Positions 21,383 through 31,513 of a stretch of DNA of 64,000 nt are shown here, one piece after another. Numbering within the stretch: position 1 is the stretch's first letter; each line of letters begins with the position of its first letter. Location: contig WOAB01000864.1 in assembly GCA_027886185.1 (NCBI GenBank), positions 2,356,001 to 2,420,000 on the forward strand, written 5' to 3'. The notes beneath the pieces were generated by a model. The model was not told the origin of the DNA. It ran no database searches and saw only the letters and a program-made list of their open reading frames with translations. Both the position numbers and the translations under genes were made by a program. Origin of the DNA: Rheum nobile. Its lineage: Eukaryota; Streptophyta; Magnoliopsida; Caryophyllales; Polygonaceae.

Positions 21383-23527
21383 TTAATAAGATGGGGCAAT
21401 GCCCAAAGGATCTGTAGAATACTTACCATGAGTATCCAGCTGAGCGATGGCTTCCTGCATGTTAGAGGGTAAAGAGTATTCCTCATAGGACGCATCCAAA
21501 TTATTTTCAACAATAGACATCAACTCGTCAGAACCAGAAATATCAAAGACATCCTGTGCAATAGAATCGATCACATCAATGGAACACAAAGAATGATCTT
21601 CCTTGGGGTATTTCATGGCTTCATAAATATTATATTCCACCTTCTCCCCATCAAATTCCATAGAAAGTGTCCCACTTTGCAAATCAAGTTTGGTCTTCGC
21701 AGTTTTCAAAAATGGCCTACCTAACAGTATAGGAGTTGCCTTTGTATCTGTTTCCATATCTAAGACATAAAAATCTGCAGGTAATATCAATTTATCGTCT
21801 ATAACAAGGACATCTTCTATTACTCCCCTAGGGTAGACACTAGACCTATCAGCTAATTGAATTACAATACTTATTTCCTGCAGAGGTCCAAGTCCAAGGG
21901 ATTCATAGAGAGAATAGGGCAGAACATTAATGGAGGCACCAAGGTCGAGCATAGCTTTTTCAAATTTAGTGTCTCCGATAATACAAGGAATGCTCCACAT
22001 ACCTGGGTCTCCGCACTTCTTTGGCATGCGCCTCTGAAATACAGCAGATACGCATTCGCTGATCTTGACTTTTTCCTTTCCCTTCAGCTTTTGGTTTCTT
22101 TTTACAGTGCACAACTCCTTTAGAAACTTAGCGTACCTTGGTACACTCTTGACGAGTTTGAGGAGTGGGATGTTCACCTCACACTTACTGAAAGTGTCAA
22201 AGAGATCCTTGTCATCAATGACTCTCCTTTCCTTGAGTGCCTCTGGGAATGGGGCAGGTGGTTTCTCAGATCCAAGGGGAGGAAAGTTGGGGCGAACATA
22301 GGGATCCTCCTCCTCGTCAGGGAAATCTGCGAGTTCTGGACTCTCACCGCGCGGCGGTGAGTTCAACGCGGGGCGGTGTAGATCACCGCGGGGCGGTGGT
22401 GATGGCGTAGGATTACTGGGAGCTGTCACCAGGTCGCGGTGAGAATCGCCGCGGGGCGGTGACAATGGCTCATTGGCAATATCGATCTCAGCGTTGTCGT
22501 CCTCTTCAGCAGTAGGAGCGACTTGTAATTCCTTGCCACTCCGTAGGGTTACTGCATGTGAAGTTTCTTTCGTGGACTCTTTTCTCAACCCAGCAACCTC
22601 ATCGACTAGGCTACTCACGGACTCCTTTATGCTCTTTATGTCAGTCGTAGTCTCGCGCACATGCGTTGTAAAATTCATTGTTAGGGCATTGAGCATTGCT
22701 TCGGTTGAAGAGGGGTTGCTAGCAGCTGGTGGGTTATCAAAGCAAGGTTGTTGCGTTATAACAGGCCCGTAGCCTTCAGTAGCATGAACTTCAGCAATAG
22801 TGGTATCCTGCAGTTTCTTACCTATCCCCACAATGGCTTCCTTCAAAGAAGCAATTTCTTGCGATACATGTGACTCACTGGAGATAATAGCACTCACTAA
22901 TCTGGTCCTTGGGAGTTCATTAAAATCCCTTGTACCTTCAGCCATATCGTGAAGTGTGGTCATGGCGACATCGGGAGTCATATTTAGGATACTACCACCA
23001 CATGTAGCATCAATTATTCTTTGTTCATCGTCCATCAGCCTGTTGTAAATATAGAGCACCAGAGATTTCTTATCAAAACCATGGAACGGGAAACTAGTGC
23101 AGAGTCGCTCAAACCGCTCACAATAGTCATAGAGGGTCTCATCCTCACCTTGTTCGATGCTGGTGATTTCCCTTTTCAAGGCGTTTGCCATCTGAGCTGG
23201 AAAATAGCATGCAAGGAAGACCTTATGCATCTTAGTCCAGGAATCTATGCTCCCTCCAGGCAGATGATAATACCAGTCTTCAGCCTCGTCTTTAAGAGTG
23301 AACCTGAAGGCTCTCATTTTAAGATGTTCCTCAGTGACATCGGCTGGCTTAATGCTCATAAGGATGCTGTGGAATTTGTTCAAATGAAGAATGGGATCCT
23401 TTCCACTTCGTCCATAAAATCTCGGGAGTAACCGTATTACTCCTGATCTGAGCTCAAAAGTTACCCCATCAGCAAGGGGTGGAATGATTACAGCCAATGA
23501 CTGCTGTATCAAGGTTGATTCCGTCAA
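21383..23527 (-). CDS. gag-pro: Athila gag-protease polyprotein of element C (714 codons, N terminus decayed)
   Basis: Open from 23527 to the stop at 21383. The first codon is TTG; upstream, the position matching ATG of F and G reads ACG (about 23611), and a stop and frameshift follow, so the real start is lost. The capsid core is about residues 10-190 (EDWYYHLPGGSIDSWTK, then CGGSILNMTP). There is no clear zinc knuckle. The linker about residues 350-400 holds repeated PPRGD encoded by GC cassettes. The retropepsin domain is about residues 495-610 with the active site LDLGASINVLP and the flap-side block PILLGRPFLKT. It is probably not expressed as a working protein. Confidence 0.82.
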   Translation of the reverse strand: MTESTLIQQSLAVIIPPLADGVTFELRSGVIRLLPRFYGRSGKDPILHLNKFHSILMSIKPADVTEEHLKMRAFRFTLKDEAEDWYYHLPGGSIDSWTKMHKVFLACYFPAQMANALKREITSIEQGEDETLYDYCERFERLCTSFPFHGFDKKSLVLYIYNRLMDDEQRIIDATCGGSILNMTPDVAMTTLHDMAEGTRDFNELPRTRLVSAIISSESHVSQEIASLKEAIVGIGKKLQDTTIAEVHATEGYGPVITQQPCFDNPPAASNPSSTEAMLNALTMNFTTHVRETTTDIKSIKESVSSLVDEVAGLRKESTKETSHAVTLRSGKELQVAPTAEEDDNAEIDIANEPLSPPRGDSHRDLVTAPSNPTPSPPPRGDLHRPALNSPPRGESPELADFPDEEEDPYVRPNFPPLGSEKPPAPFPEALKERRVIDDKDLFDTFSKCEVNIPLLKLVKSVPRYAKFLKELCTVKRNQKLKGKEKVKISECVSAVFQRRMPKKCGDPGMWSIPCIIGDTKFEKAMLDLGASINVLPYSLYESLGLGPLQEISIVIQLADRSSVYPRGVIEDVLVIDDKLILPADFYVLDMETDTKATPILLGRPFLKTAKTKLDLQSGTLSMEFDGEKVEYNIYEAMKYPKEDHSLCSIDVIDSIAQDVFDISGSDELMSIVENNLDASYEEYSLPSNMQEAIAQLDTHGKYSTDPLGIAPSY
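22345..22462 (-). repeat. GC-rich cassettes, class CACCGC-CCC-GCGGTG, in gag-PR linker of C
   Basis: Plus-strand copies start near 22345, 22364 and 22384 (19 and 20 bp apart), and further copies lie near 22425 and 22447. One is CACCGCGCGGCGGTG, another CACCGCGGGGCGGTG. The frame stays open and gives repeated PPRGD. Confidence 0.8.
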
Positions 23528-23663
23528 TTGTCGGAGTGTCTACGCCATTCGTACCTGTCTCTTTAAGAACTTCAACAAGTAGCGAATCAGAAGCAAAAGT
23601 GTGGATCGTAAGATAGATCCACACGGCAGTCAATCACAAATAATCACAAACAAAAAAATTGAC

Positions 23664-23681
23664 TCCCTGGCAACGGCGCTA
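23664..23681 (-). other. primer-binding site, decayed tRNA-Asp type
   Basis: The minus strand reads TAGCGCCGTTGCCAGGGA, two changes from the 18-mer in B, F and G. It sits four bases from the LTR end. Confidence 0.8.
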
Positions 23682-23685
23682 AATT

Positions 23686-24800
23686 TGACAAGGCCGGAAA
23701 CCGGTGTCGTTTTCCTGTCAAAATAATCCCAATTCACCTACTAAAGAGTATAGTAAGTAAGTCAGGGTCGATCCCACAGGGAGTCGGTTATCTGTAAGCA
23801 ATAACGTGTGACTAACAAGTAACAGGGGGTTGTTTGGAATAATCGCAATGTAACCAAAGATGTAATTACTGACAAGAAATGAAATATAATGAGGGAAAGT
23901 ATTCCACCAGACAAATATTCACACCACAATGCAATCGGTTGATCACTGAAAACTATCTTTCCAAATTCTTTTACTATCTTATTATTGTTCCCACCCTGAT
24001 CGTGAATACTATCGATTCTCACGGTTGTCGATAGACTTATTACGGTACCAATGATAAAGTACAACTGATTCTCATAGTTGTCAGCATACTCTAGCACCAA
24101 TACAGCAATAGCAATGCACACAAGGATATAGGATACATGCAAGTAGAAAGACGTACAAGTACTCACTCCTCTACTTAACATGCAATTGATTCTCACACAC
24201 AATTGTACGCTCGGAACCCCTATACGCACAATTGTGTTTGCCACTAGATATGCACTCGGAACCCCTATATGCAATCCTAGCAATATGATAGATGCCGAAA
24301 AACCTAGTTAGCTACGCAAGAAGAATCAACATAAATCAATAGACAGTTCAAACAAGAGAATCAATCCAACTTAATAAGATATAGAACAAGGCATAGAAAT
24401 CTCACAACCAATTCATTGTAGTGCTTCAATTGTCTAGCGAAACAAAAGTGTTTAGCTATCCATTGTTCAAAAACCTAGAAATTGCATAGTTAAAAAAGAA
24501 AAAGAGACTCCTTCTACGAACTATTAAAAAGATCTTAAATAGGTTCTCAGAAGTTTAACCTAGCAAAAAAAATAAGAAAATAAAATATACTAAAGTAATA
24601 ATGTCTAAAATAGGAATATTAATAAAACACGTCAGCCGCGCGGTCTTCACTCCCACCGCGAGGCGGTAATGCTCCACCGCGAGGCGGTGGCTTCTTCTCT
24701 GAGGATCTTTGCCGGGTCGCGGTGGCAGTGGCGCGGGGCGGCACTGGCCAGCCTCTTCATACGCGGTAAGTATTCTCGCCTGATGGGTAAGTATTCCCGC
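23686..24800 (-). repeat. 5' LTR of element C, last ~1.1 kb
   Basis: On the minus strand it ends GCCTTGTCA beside the primer site. It shares the R/U5-like block with the B/D LTRs (GGGGTTCCGAG twice, TGTGAGAATCA repeats) but differs elsewhere. GC cassettes lie at 24655-24745. The upstream part is cut near 24800, where a D-family LTR fragment starts; a short repeated GTAAGTATTC lies at the joint. Confidence 0.8.
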
Positions 24801-24913
24801 CTTATCAAAGTAAATTATCCTAACCAACCTACTAAACAGAGTATAGCAGACAAGTAAGGGTCGATCCCACAAAGAAGGTATGATGTAGTATGCAAACGTG
24901 AATGACGAGTAAC

Positions 24914-25274
24914 AAGTAATTGGGGGGTTTTGTAATCAAAACAACACTAAGCAAACAAAGCAAGTAGATTGAGTTGAGAGAATATTATGAGGGAAAGTAG
25001 TTCCACTAGACCGAAATCCATAGTACAGAGATAGAATTTGATCACTGAAATCTATTTCTTCCAAGTTCGTTTATTTATCCTTATAGTCGTTCCAAGTTCG
25101 TTTATTTATCCTTATAAACGAACTTGGAAGAAATAGATTTCAGTGATCAAATTCTATCTCTGTACTGTGGATTTCGGTCTAGTGGAACTACTTTCCCTCA
25201 TAATATTCTCTCAACTCAATCTACTTGCTTTGTTTGCTTAGTGTTCTTTTGATTACAAAACCCCCCAATTACTT
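24914..25274. repeat. large palindrome (arms ~160 bp)
   Basis: The left arm (24914 to about 25076) and right arm (about 25112-25274) are inverted copies of the same LTR segment. The spacer of ~35 bp is itself a repeated LTR piece (CCAAGTTCGTTTATTTATCC). The arms run from GAAATCTATTTCTTCC outward to GGGGGGTTTTGTAATC. Confidence 0.9.
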
Positions 25275-25362
25275 ATCAAAGTAAATCCCACAGAGAAGGT
25301 ATGATGTAGTATGCAAATGTGAATGACGAGTAAATTATCCTAACCAACCTACTAAACAGAGT
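25273..25362. repeat. scrambled inverted LTR tail, copy 1
   Basis: After ...CCCCAATTACT the sequence runs through pieces of the LTR 3' end in reverse orientation and altered order: TTATCAAAGTAAAT, then a block from CCCACAGAGAAGG to GACGAGTAA, then ATTATCCTAACC to ACAGAGTA. It then enters the 3' UTR. The same joints occur at 28231-28321. Confidence 0.85.
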
Positions 25363-25904
25363 AGTCCGACTGGTATAGACCAGGGCAATAAAAAAAAATC
25401 GAAAAAGGCAAAAAGAATTAAAAAGGCAATCAAAATCCTGGGATGGACTGAAAATCCGAAAGGGCGGTCCAGGTAAAAAGCAGGTAGTCCGACTGGTATA
25501 GACCAGGGCAAAAGTGGACTGGAGTGATGTGAGTATTGGTGAGATATCTAGCAAAATGAAATGAGTGGCTAGGTGAAAACCCGAAAGGGCGCGTAGGCAA
25601 GATGAGCGTAAAAGAATAAGAGTGATTCTAGGATTCCTCTTCATATCTTGGTGGAGGAGTCATAAGAAGGGAGTCAAAGAAGGACTGTCGGGTAGGCCAC
25701 TCATGGAGCGATAAGGAGCTAGATTGGAGTTAGGATTAGACTATCTTTGCATCACTTGTTTTGGTTGTCTAGAGCTTATTGTTGATATGTTGTAGTTGCT
25801 AGTGTCATGTTTTCTTGTACTTCTTGAGGCCTTGGTGTCGATTGAGAGGGTGATCTTTTCTTTAGTTTACTCGGGACGAGTAAAGGTCTAAGTATGGGGG
25901 AATT
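25363..25904 (+). other. Athila 3' UTR copy 1 with hairpins and polypurine tract
   Basis: No gene. It contains a doubled AGTCCGACTGGTATAGACC block (25364 and 25487), hairpin 1 (25444-25471: TGGAC, inner TCC-GAAA-GGG, GTCCA), middle hairpin CTGGT-ATAG-ACCAG (25493-25506), and hairpin 2 (25569-25595, CCC-GAAA-GGG). Near the end are TTTACTCGGGACGAGTAAA and the polypurine tract TATGGGGGAATT (25893-25904) before L1. Confidence 0.8.
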
Positions 25905-26962
25905 TGATAGGTGTCATTTCATACACCTTTACTAGCAACTATTAGCATAATTTGGAGGAGTTTTGGATGAGTTTTGGTGCTAAGTCTGCAATTCAGATGT
26001 TATGGAGAGAAGTGAAAAAACCCAAGGATTTGCAGCTTAGATGGAGCTGCTGGAGCATTTAGGGAGAAGGCTACCAACACTTGGTAGTATTGGAGAGCAG
26101 CAGAAGGAGAAAAGAAGAAGAGAGCTGGAGGATTGGAGTTCACCGCCCCGCGGCGATCATCGCCGCGACCCGGCGATGACTCTCAGTGAAGAATGGAGCC
26201 CGCGGCAGAGGAAGCCACCGCCCAGCGGTGGAGAGTTCGACGCCCCGTGGTGGATCTTCACCGCCCCGCGGTGGTTGCGCTTAATGACCTCGCGGCCAGA
26301 GTTATTTTATTTTATTTTATTTCCTTTTATGCATTAGTAGGATTTCCTTTGTTTTATTATTTTATTTCCTTGTTGGATATGGTTTGTGATCTTGGGCTTT
26401 AGGTTAACTCTATTTAACCTAATTTCCACAGCCTCCAAATCAGGGTTAGAATTAGAATCATCATCAATAACATCGCATCTGTTGTTGTCATCGTTAATTT
26501 CTAATTAGAGTTTTTCATCCCCTTTGATGGAGAACTAACTTCCCTTTGTTCTGCTAGACGTTTGAAGCAGTACAGTTGATGTGTTTGTGAGAATCAATAG
26601 TACTTACGATCAGGGTGGGAACGACTATAAGGATAAATAAACGAACTTGGAAGAAATAGATTTCAGTGATCAAACTCTATCTCTGTACTGTGGATTTCGG
26701 TCTAGTGGAACTACTTTCCCTCATAATATTCTCTCAACTCAATCTACTTGCTTTGTTTGCTTAGTGTTCTTTTGATTACAAAACCCCCCAATTACTTGTT
26801 ACTTGTTACTCGTCATTCACGTTTGCATACTACATCATACCTTCTCTGTGGGATCGATCCTTACTTGTCTGCTATACTCTGTTTAGTAGGTTGGTTAGGA
26901 TAATTTACTTTGATAAGGCTAATCAACGACATTTGCTTGTGCATCTTTAGCCCCGTCTATCA
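25905..26962 (+). repeat. LTR L1 (1058 bp, internal deletion)
   Basis: Starts TGATAGGTGTCA after a polypurine tract and ends CCCCGTCTATCA. Compared with L2 and L4 it lacks ~383 bp between two TGTGAGA repeats. It has two units of the 21-bp GC repeat near 26248-26275. It is separated from L2 by 12 bp (AAATCTCAAGTA). Confidence 0.87.
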
Positions 26963-26974
26963 AAATCTCAAGTA

Positions 26975-28232
26975 TGATAGGTGTCATTTCATACACCTTT
27001 ACTAGCAACTATTAGCATGATTTGGAGGAGTTTTGGATGAGTTTTGGTGCTAAGTCTGTAATTCAGATGTTATGGAGAGAAGTGAAGAAATCCAAGGATT
27101 TGCAGCTTAGATGGAGCTGCTGGAGCATTTAGGGAGAAGGCTACCAACACTTGGTAGTATTGGAGAGCAGCAGAAGGAGAAAAGAAGAAGAGAGCTGGAG
27201 TATTGGAGTTCACCGCCCCGCGGCGATCCTCGCCGCGACCCGGCGATGACTCTCAGTGAAGAATGGAGCCCGCGCCAGAGGAAGCCACCGCCCAGCGGTG
27301 GAGAGTTCGACGCCTCGCGGTGGTTGCGCTTAATGACCTCGCGGCCAGAGTTATTTTATTTTATTTTATTTCCTTTTATGCATTAGTCGGATTTCCTTTG
27401 TTTTATTATTTTATTTCCTTGTTTGATATGGTTTGTGATCTTGGGCTTTGGATTAACTCTATTTAACCTAATTCCCACAGCCTCCAAATCAGAGAGGGTT
27501 AGAATTAGAATCATAATCAATAACATCGCGTCTGTTGTTTTCATCGTTAATTTCTAATTAGAGTTTTTCATCCCCTTTGATGGAAAACTAACTTCCCTTT
27601 GTTCTGCTGGACGATTGAAGCAGTACAGTTGATGTGTTTGTGAGATTTCTATTCCTTGTTCTTATCCTTATTTATATCGGATTGATTCTCTTGGTTATAT
27701 TGATATTGATTTCTTGTTGTTCTTCTTAGCCTGATCAACTAGGTTGAATGCTTTTTATCAATTGCTAGGATTGCATATAGGGGTTCCGAGTGTATATCTA
27801 GTGGCAAACACAATTGTGCGTATAGGGGTTCCGAGCGTACAATTGTGTGTGAGAATCAATTGCATGTTAAGTAGGGGAGTGAGTACTTGTACGTCTTTCT
27901 ACTTGCATGTATCCTATATCCTTGTGTGCATTGCTATTGCTGTGTTGGTGATAAAGTACGCTGATAACTGTGAGAATCAGTTGTACTTTATCATTGGCAT
28001 AGTAATAAGTCTATTGACAACTGTGAGAATCAATAGTACTTACGATCAGGGTGGGAACGACTATAAGGATAAATAAACGAACTTGGAAGAAATAGATTTC
28101 AGTGATCAAATTCTATCTCTGTACTGTGGATTTCGGTCTAGTGGAACTACTTTCCCTCATAATATTCTCTCAACTCAATCTACTTGCTTTGTTTGCTTAG
28201 TGTTCTTTTGATTACAAAACCCCCCAATTACT
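26975..28232 (+). repeat. LTR L2 (full internal part, 3' end scrambled)
   Basis: Starts TGATAGGTGTCA and keeps the 383-bp segment (27646-28028) missing in L1/L3, including the 110-codon open frame 27744-28076. It is cut after CCCCAATTACT, where the scrambled tail copy 2 begins. It has one unit of the 21-bp GC repeat. Confidence 0.87.
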
Positions 28233-28864
28233 TATCAAAGTAAATCCCACAGAGAAGGTATGATGTAGTATGCAAACGTGAATGACGAGTAAATTATCCT
28301 AACCAACCTACTAAACAGAGTAGTCCGACTGGTATAGACCAGGGCAATCAAAAAAAAATCAAAAAAGGCAAAAAGAATTAAAAAGGCAATCAAAATCATG
28401 GGATGGACTGAAAACACGAAAGGGCGGTCCAGGTAAAAAGCAGGTAGTCCGACTGGTATAGACCAGGGCAAAAGTGGACTGGAGTGATGTGAGTATTGGT
28501 GAGATATCTAGCAAAATGAAATGAGTGGCTAGGTGAAAACCCGAAAGGGCGCGTAGGCAAGATGAGCGTAAAAGAATAAGAGTGATTCTAGGATTCCTCT
28601 TCATATCTTGGTGGAGGCGTCATAAGAAGGGAGTCAAAGAAGGACTGTCGGGTAGGCCACTCATGGAGCGATAAGGAGCTAGATTGGAGTTAGGATTAGA
28701 CTATCTTTGCATCACTTGTTTTGGTTGTCTAGAGCTTATTGTTGATATGTTGTAGTTGCTAGTGTCACGTTTTCTTGTACTTCCTTATGCCTTGGTGTCG
28801 ATTGAGAGGGTGAGCTTTTCTTTAGTTTACTCGGGACGAGTAAAGGTCTAAGTATGGGGGAATT
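28231..28864 (+). other. scrambled tail and Athila 3' UTR, copy 2
   Basis: Same joints and 3' UTR as 25273-25904. Hairpin 1 is at 28404-28431 (the inner stem is weakened to CAC-GAAA-GGG) and the outer stem TGGAC/GTCCA is kept. The polypurine tract lies at 28853-28864, before L3. No gene. Confidence 0.82.
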
Positions 28865-29911
28865 TGATAGGTGTCATTTCATACACCTTTACTAGCAACT
28901 ATTAGCATAATTTGGATGAGTTTTGGTGCTAAGTCTGCAATTCAGATGTTATGGAGAGAAGTGAAGAAACCCAAGGATTTGCAGCTTAGATGGAGCTGCT
29001 GGAGCATTTAGGGAGAAGGCTACCAACACTTGGTAGTATTGGAGAGCAGCAGAAGGAGAAAAGAAGAAGAGAGTTGGAGGATTAGAGTTCACCGCCCCGT
29101 GGCGATCCTCGCCGCGACCCGGCGATGACTCTCAGTGAAGAATGGAGCCCGCGGCAGAGGAAGCCACCGCCCAGCGGTGGAGAGTTCGACGCCCCGCGGT
29201 GGATCTTCACCGCCCCGCGGTGGTTGTGCTTAATGACCTCGCGGCCAGAGTTATTTTATTTTATTTTATTTCCTTTTATGCATTAGTCGGATTTCCTTTG
29301 TTTTATTATTTTATTTCCTTGTTGGATATGGTTTGTGATCTTGGGCTTTAGGTTATAAGTATTTAACCTAATTCCCACAGCCTCCAAATCAGGGTTAGAA
29401 TTAGAATCGTCATTAATAACATCGCATCTGTTGTTGTCATCGTTAATTTCTAATTAGAGTTTTTCATCCCCTTTGATGGAGAACTAACTTCCCTTTGTTC
29501 TGCTAGACGTTTGAAGCAGTACAGTTGATGTGTTTGTGAGAATCAATAGTACTTATGATCAGGGTGAGAACGACTATAAGGATAAATAAACGAACTTGGA
29601 AGAAATAGATTTCAGTGATCAAACTCTATCTCTGTACTGTGGATTTCAGTCTAGTGGAACTACTTTCCCTCATAATATTCTGTCAACTCAATCTACTTGC
29701 TTTGTTTGCTTAGTGTTATTTTGATTACAAAACCCCCCAATTACTTGTTACTTGTTACTCGTCATTCACGTTTGCATACTACATCATACCTTCTCTGTGG
29801 GATCGACCCTTACTTGTCTGTTATACTCTGTTTAGTAGGTTGGTTAGGATAATTTACTTTGATAAGGCTAATCAACGACATTTGCTTGTGCATCTTTAGC
29901 CCCGTCTATCA
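28865..29911 (+). repeat. LTR L3 (1047 bp, same deletion as L1)
   Basis: Same boundaries, deletion and neighbours as L1. It has two units of the 21-bp GC repeat (29188-29222). It is followed by the same 12-bp spacer AAATCTCAAGTA and LTR L4. Confidence 0.87.
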
Positions 29912-29923
29912 AAATCTCAAGTA

Positions 29924-31385
29924 TGATAGGTGTCATTTCATACACCTTTACTAGCAACTATTAGCATAATTTGGAGGAGTTTTGGATGAGTTTTGGTGCT
30001 AAGTCTGCAATTCAGATGTTATGGAGAGAAGTGAAGAAATCCAAGGATTTGCAGCTTAGATGGAGCTGCTGGAGCATTTAGGGAGAAGGCTACCAACACT
30101 TGGTAGTATTGGAGAGCAGCAGAAGGAGAAAAGAAGAAGAGAGCTGGAGGATTGGAGTTCACCGCCCCGCGGCGATCCTCGCCGCGACCCGGCGATGACT
30201 CTCAGTGAAGAATGGAGCCCGCGCCAGAGGAAGCCACCGCCCAGCGGTGGAGAGTTCGACGCCCCGCGGTGGATCTTCACCGCCCCGCGGTGGATCTTCA
30301 CCGCCCCGCGGTGGTTGCGCTTAATGACCTCGCGGCTAGAGTTATTTTATTTTATTTTATTTCCTTTTATGCATTAGTCGGATTTCCTTTGTTTTATTAT
30401 TTTATTTCCTTGTTTGATATGGTTTGTGATCTTGGGCTTTGGATTAACTCTATTTAACCGAATTCCCACAGCCTCCAAATCAGAGAGGGTTAGAATTAGA
30501 ATCATCATCAATAACATCGCGTCTGTTGTTTTCATCGTTAATTTCTAATTAGAGTTTTTCATCCCCTTTGATGGAGAACTAACTTCCCTTTGTTCTGCTG
30601 GACGATTGAAGCACTACAGTTGATGTGTTTGTGAGATTTATATTCCTTGTTCTTATCCTTATTTATATCGGATTGATTCTCTTGGTTATATTGATATTGA
30701 TTTCTTGTTGTTCTTCTTAGCCTGATCAACTAGGTTGAATGCTTTTTATCAATTGCTAGGATTGCATATAGGGGTTCCGAGTGTATATCTAGTGGCAAAC
30801 ACAATTGTGCGTATAGGGGTTCCGAGCGTACAATTGTGTGTGAGAATCAATTGCATGTTAAGTAGGGGAGTGAGTACTTGTACGTCTTTCTACTTGCATG
30901 TATCCTATATCCTTGTGTGCATTACTATTGCTGTGTTGGTGATAAAGTACGCTGACAACTGTGAGAATCAGTTGTGCTTTATCATTGGCATAGTAATAAG
31001 TCTATTGACAACTGTGAGAATCAATAGTACTTACGATCAGGGTGGGAACGACTATAAGGATAAATAAACGAACTTGGAAGAAATAGATTTCAGTGATCAA
31101 ACTCTATCTCTGTACTGTGGATTTCGGTCTAGTGGAACTACTTTCCCTCATAATATTCTCTCAACTCAATCTACTTGCTTTGTTTGCTTAGTGTTCTTTT
31201 GATTACAAAACCCCCCAATTACTTGTTACTTGTTACTCGTCATTCACGTTTGCATACTACATCATACCTTCTCTGTGGGATCGACCCTTACTTGTCTGCT
31301 ATACTCTGTTTAGTAGGTTGGTTAGGATAATTTACTTTGATAAGGCTAATCAATGACATTTGCTTGTCCATCTTTAGCCCCGTCA
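29924..31385 (+). repeat. LTR L4 (1462 bp, complete)
   Basis: The only full-length LTR of cluster D: TGATAGGTGTCA to CCCCGTCA. It carries three units of the 21-bp GC repeat (30255-30315), the 383-bp segment and the 110-codon open frame (30735-31067). Its end directly joins E gag at 31386. Confidence 0.88.
30255..30315 (+). repeat. 21-bp GC-rich minisatellite (three units)
   Basis: The unit is GGATCTTCACC plus GCCCCGCGGT. Copy number is 1 in L2, 2 in L1, L3 and B, and 3 in L4, so it changes between otherwise similar LTRs. Confidence 0.88.
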
Positions 31386-31513
31386 CCCTTGCGCTTGCCG
31401 CATCGGCCAATGTTGTCACACCGCGCACCGATAGGACCCGTGACCAGGCCTGCTTCAAGTATGACGGCCGTGGCCACATCCAGCGTGACTGCCCCAACCC
31501 AAATAAAAATCTC
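31386..31513 (+). repeat. 128-bp direct repeat, right copy
   Basis: Matches 8300-8427 with about three differences; it flanks the Athila complex on the right. Confidence 0.93.

Larger units (their letters stand above)
12654..24800 (-). mobile_element. Element C: Athila-lineage retrotransposon, near full coding set, LTRs broken
   Basis: On the minus strand the order is 5' LTR part (24800-23686), primer site, gag-PR, RT-RNase H (split by a solo LTR), integrase, post-pol hairpin, ORF2, 3' UTR, polypurine tract and 3' LTR start (12889-12654). Only the last ~1.1 kb of the 5' LTR and the first ~236 bp of the 3' LTR remain. Outside them lie fragments B and D of another Athila family, so a target duplication cannot be checked. 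It is the only Athila element in the window with RT and integrase. Confidence 0.9.
24801..31385 (+). mobile_element. Cluster D: rearranged, tandemly duplicated Athila LTRs with 3' UTRs, no genes
   Basis: Order: inverted LTR piece (24801-25100), palindrome, scrambled LTR tail, 3' UTR with polypurine tract, LTR L1 (25905-26962), LTR L2 (26975-28232), scrambled tail, 3' UTR, LTR L3 (28865-29911), LTR L4 (29924-31385). All but the first piece read on the plus strand. About 25116-28074 and 28075-31065 are two copies of one ~2.96 kb unit. No gag or pol is present. The right end ...CCCCGTCA abuts E gag. Confidence 0.85.
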
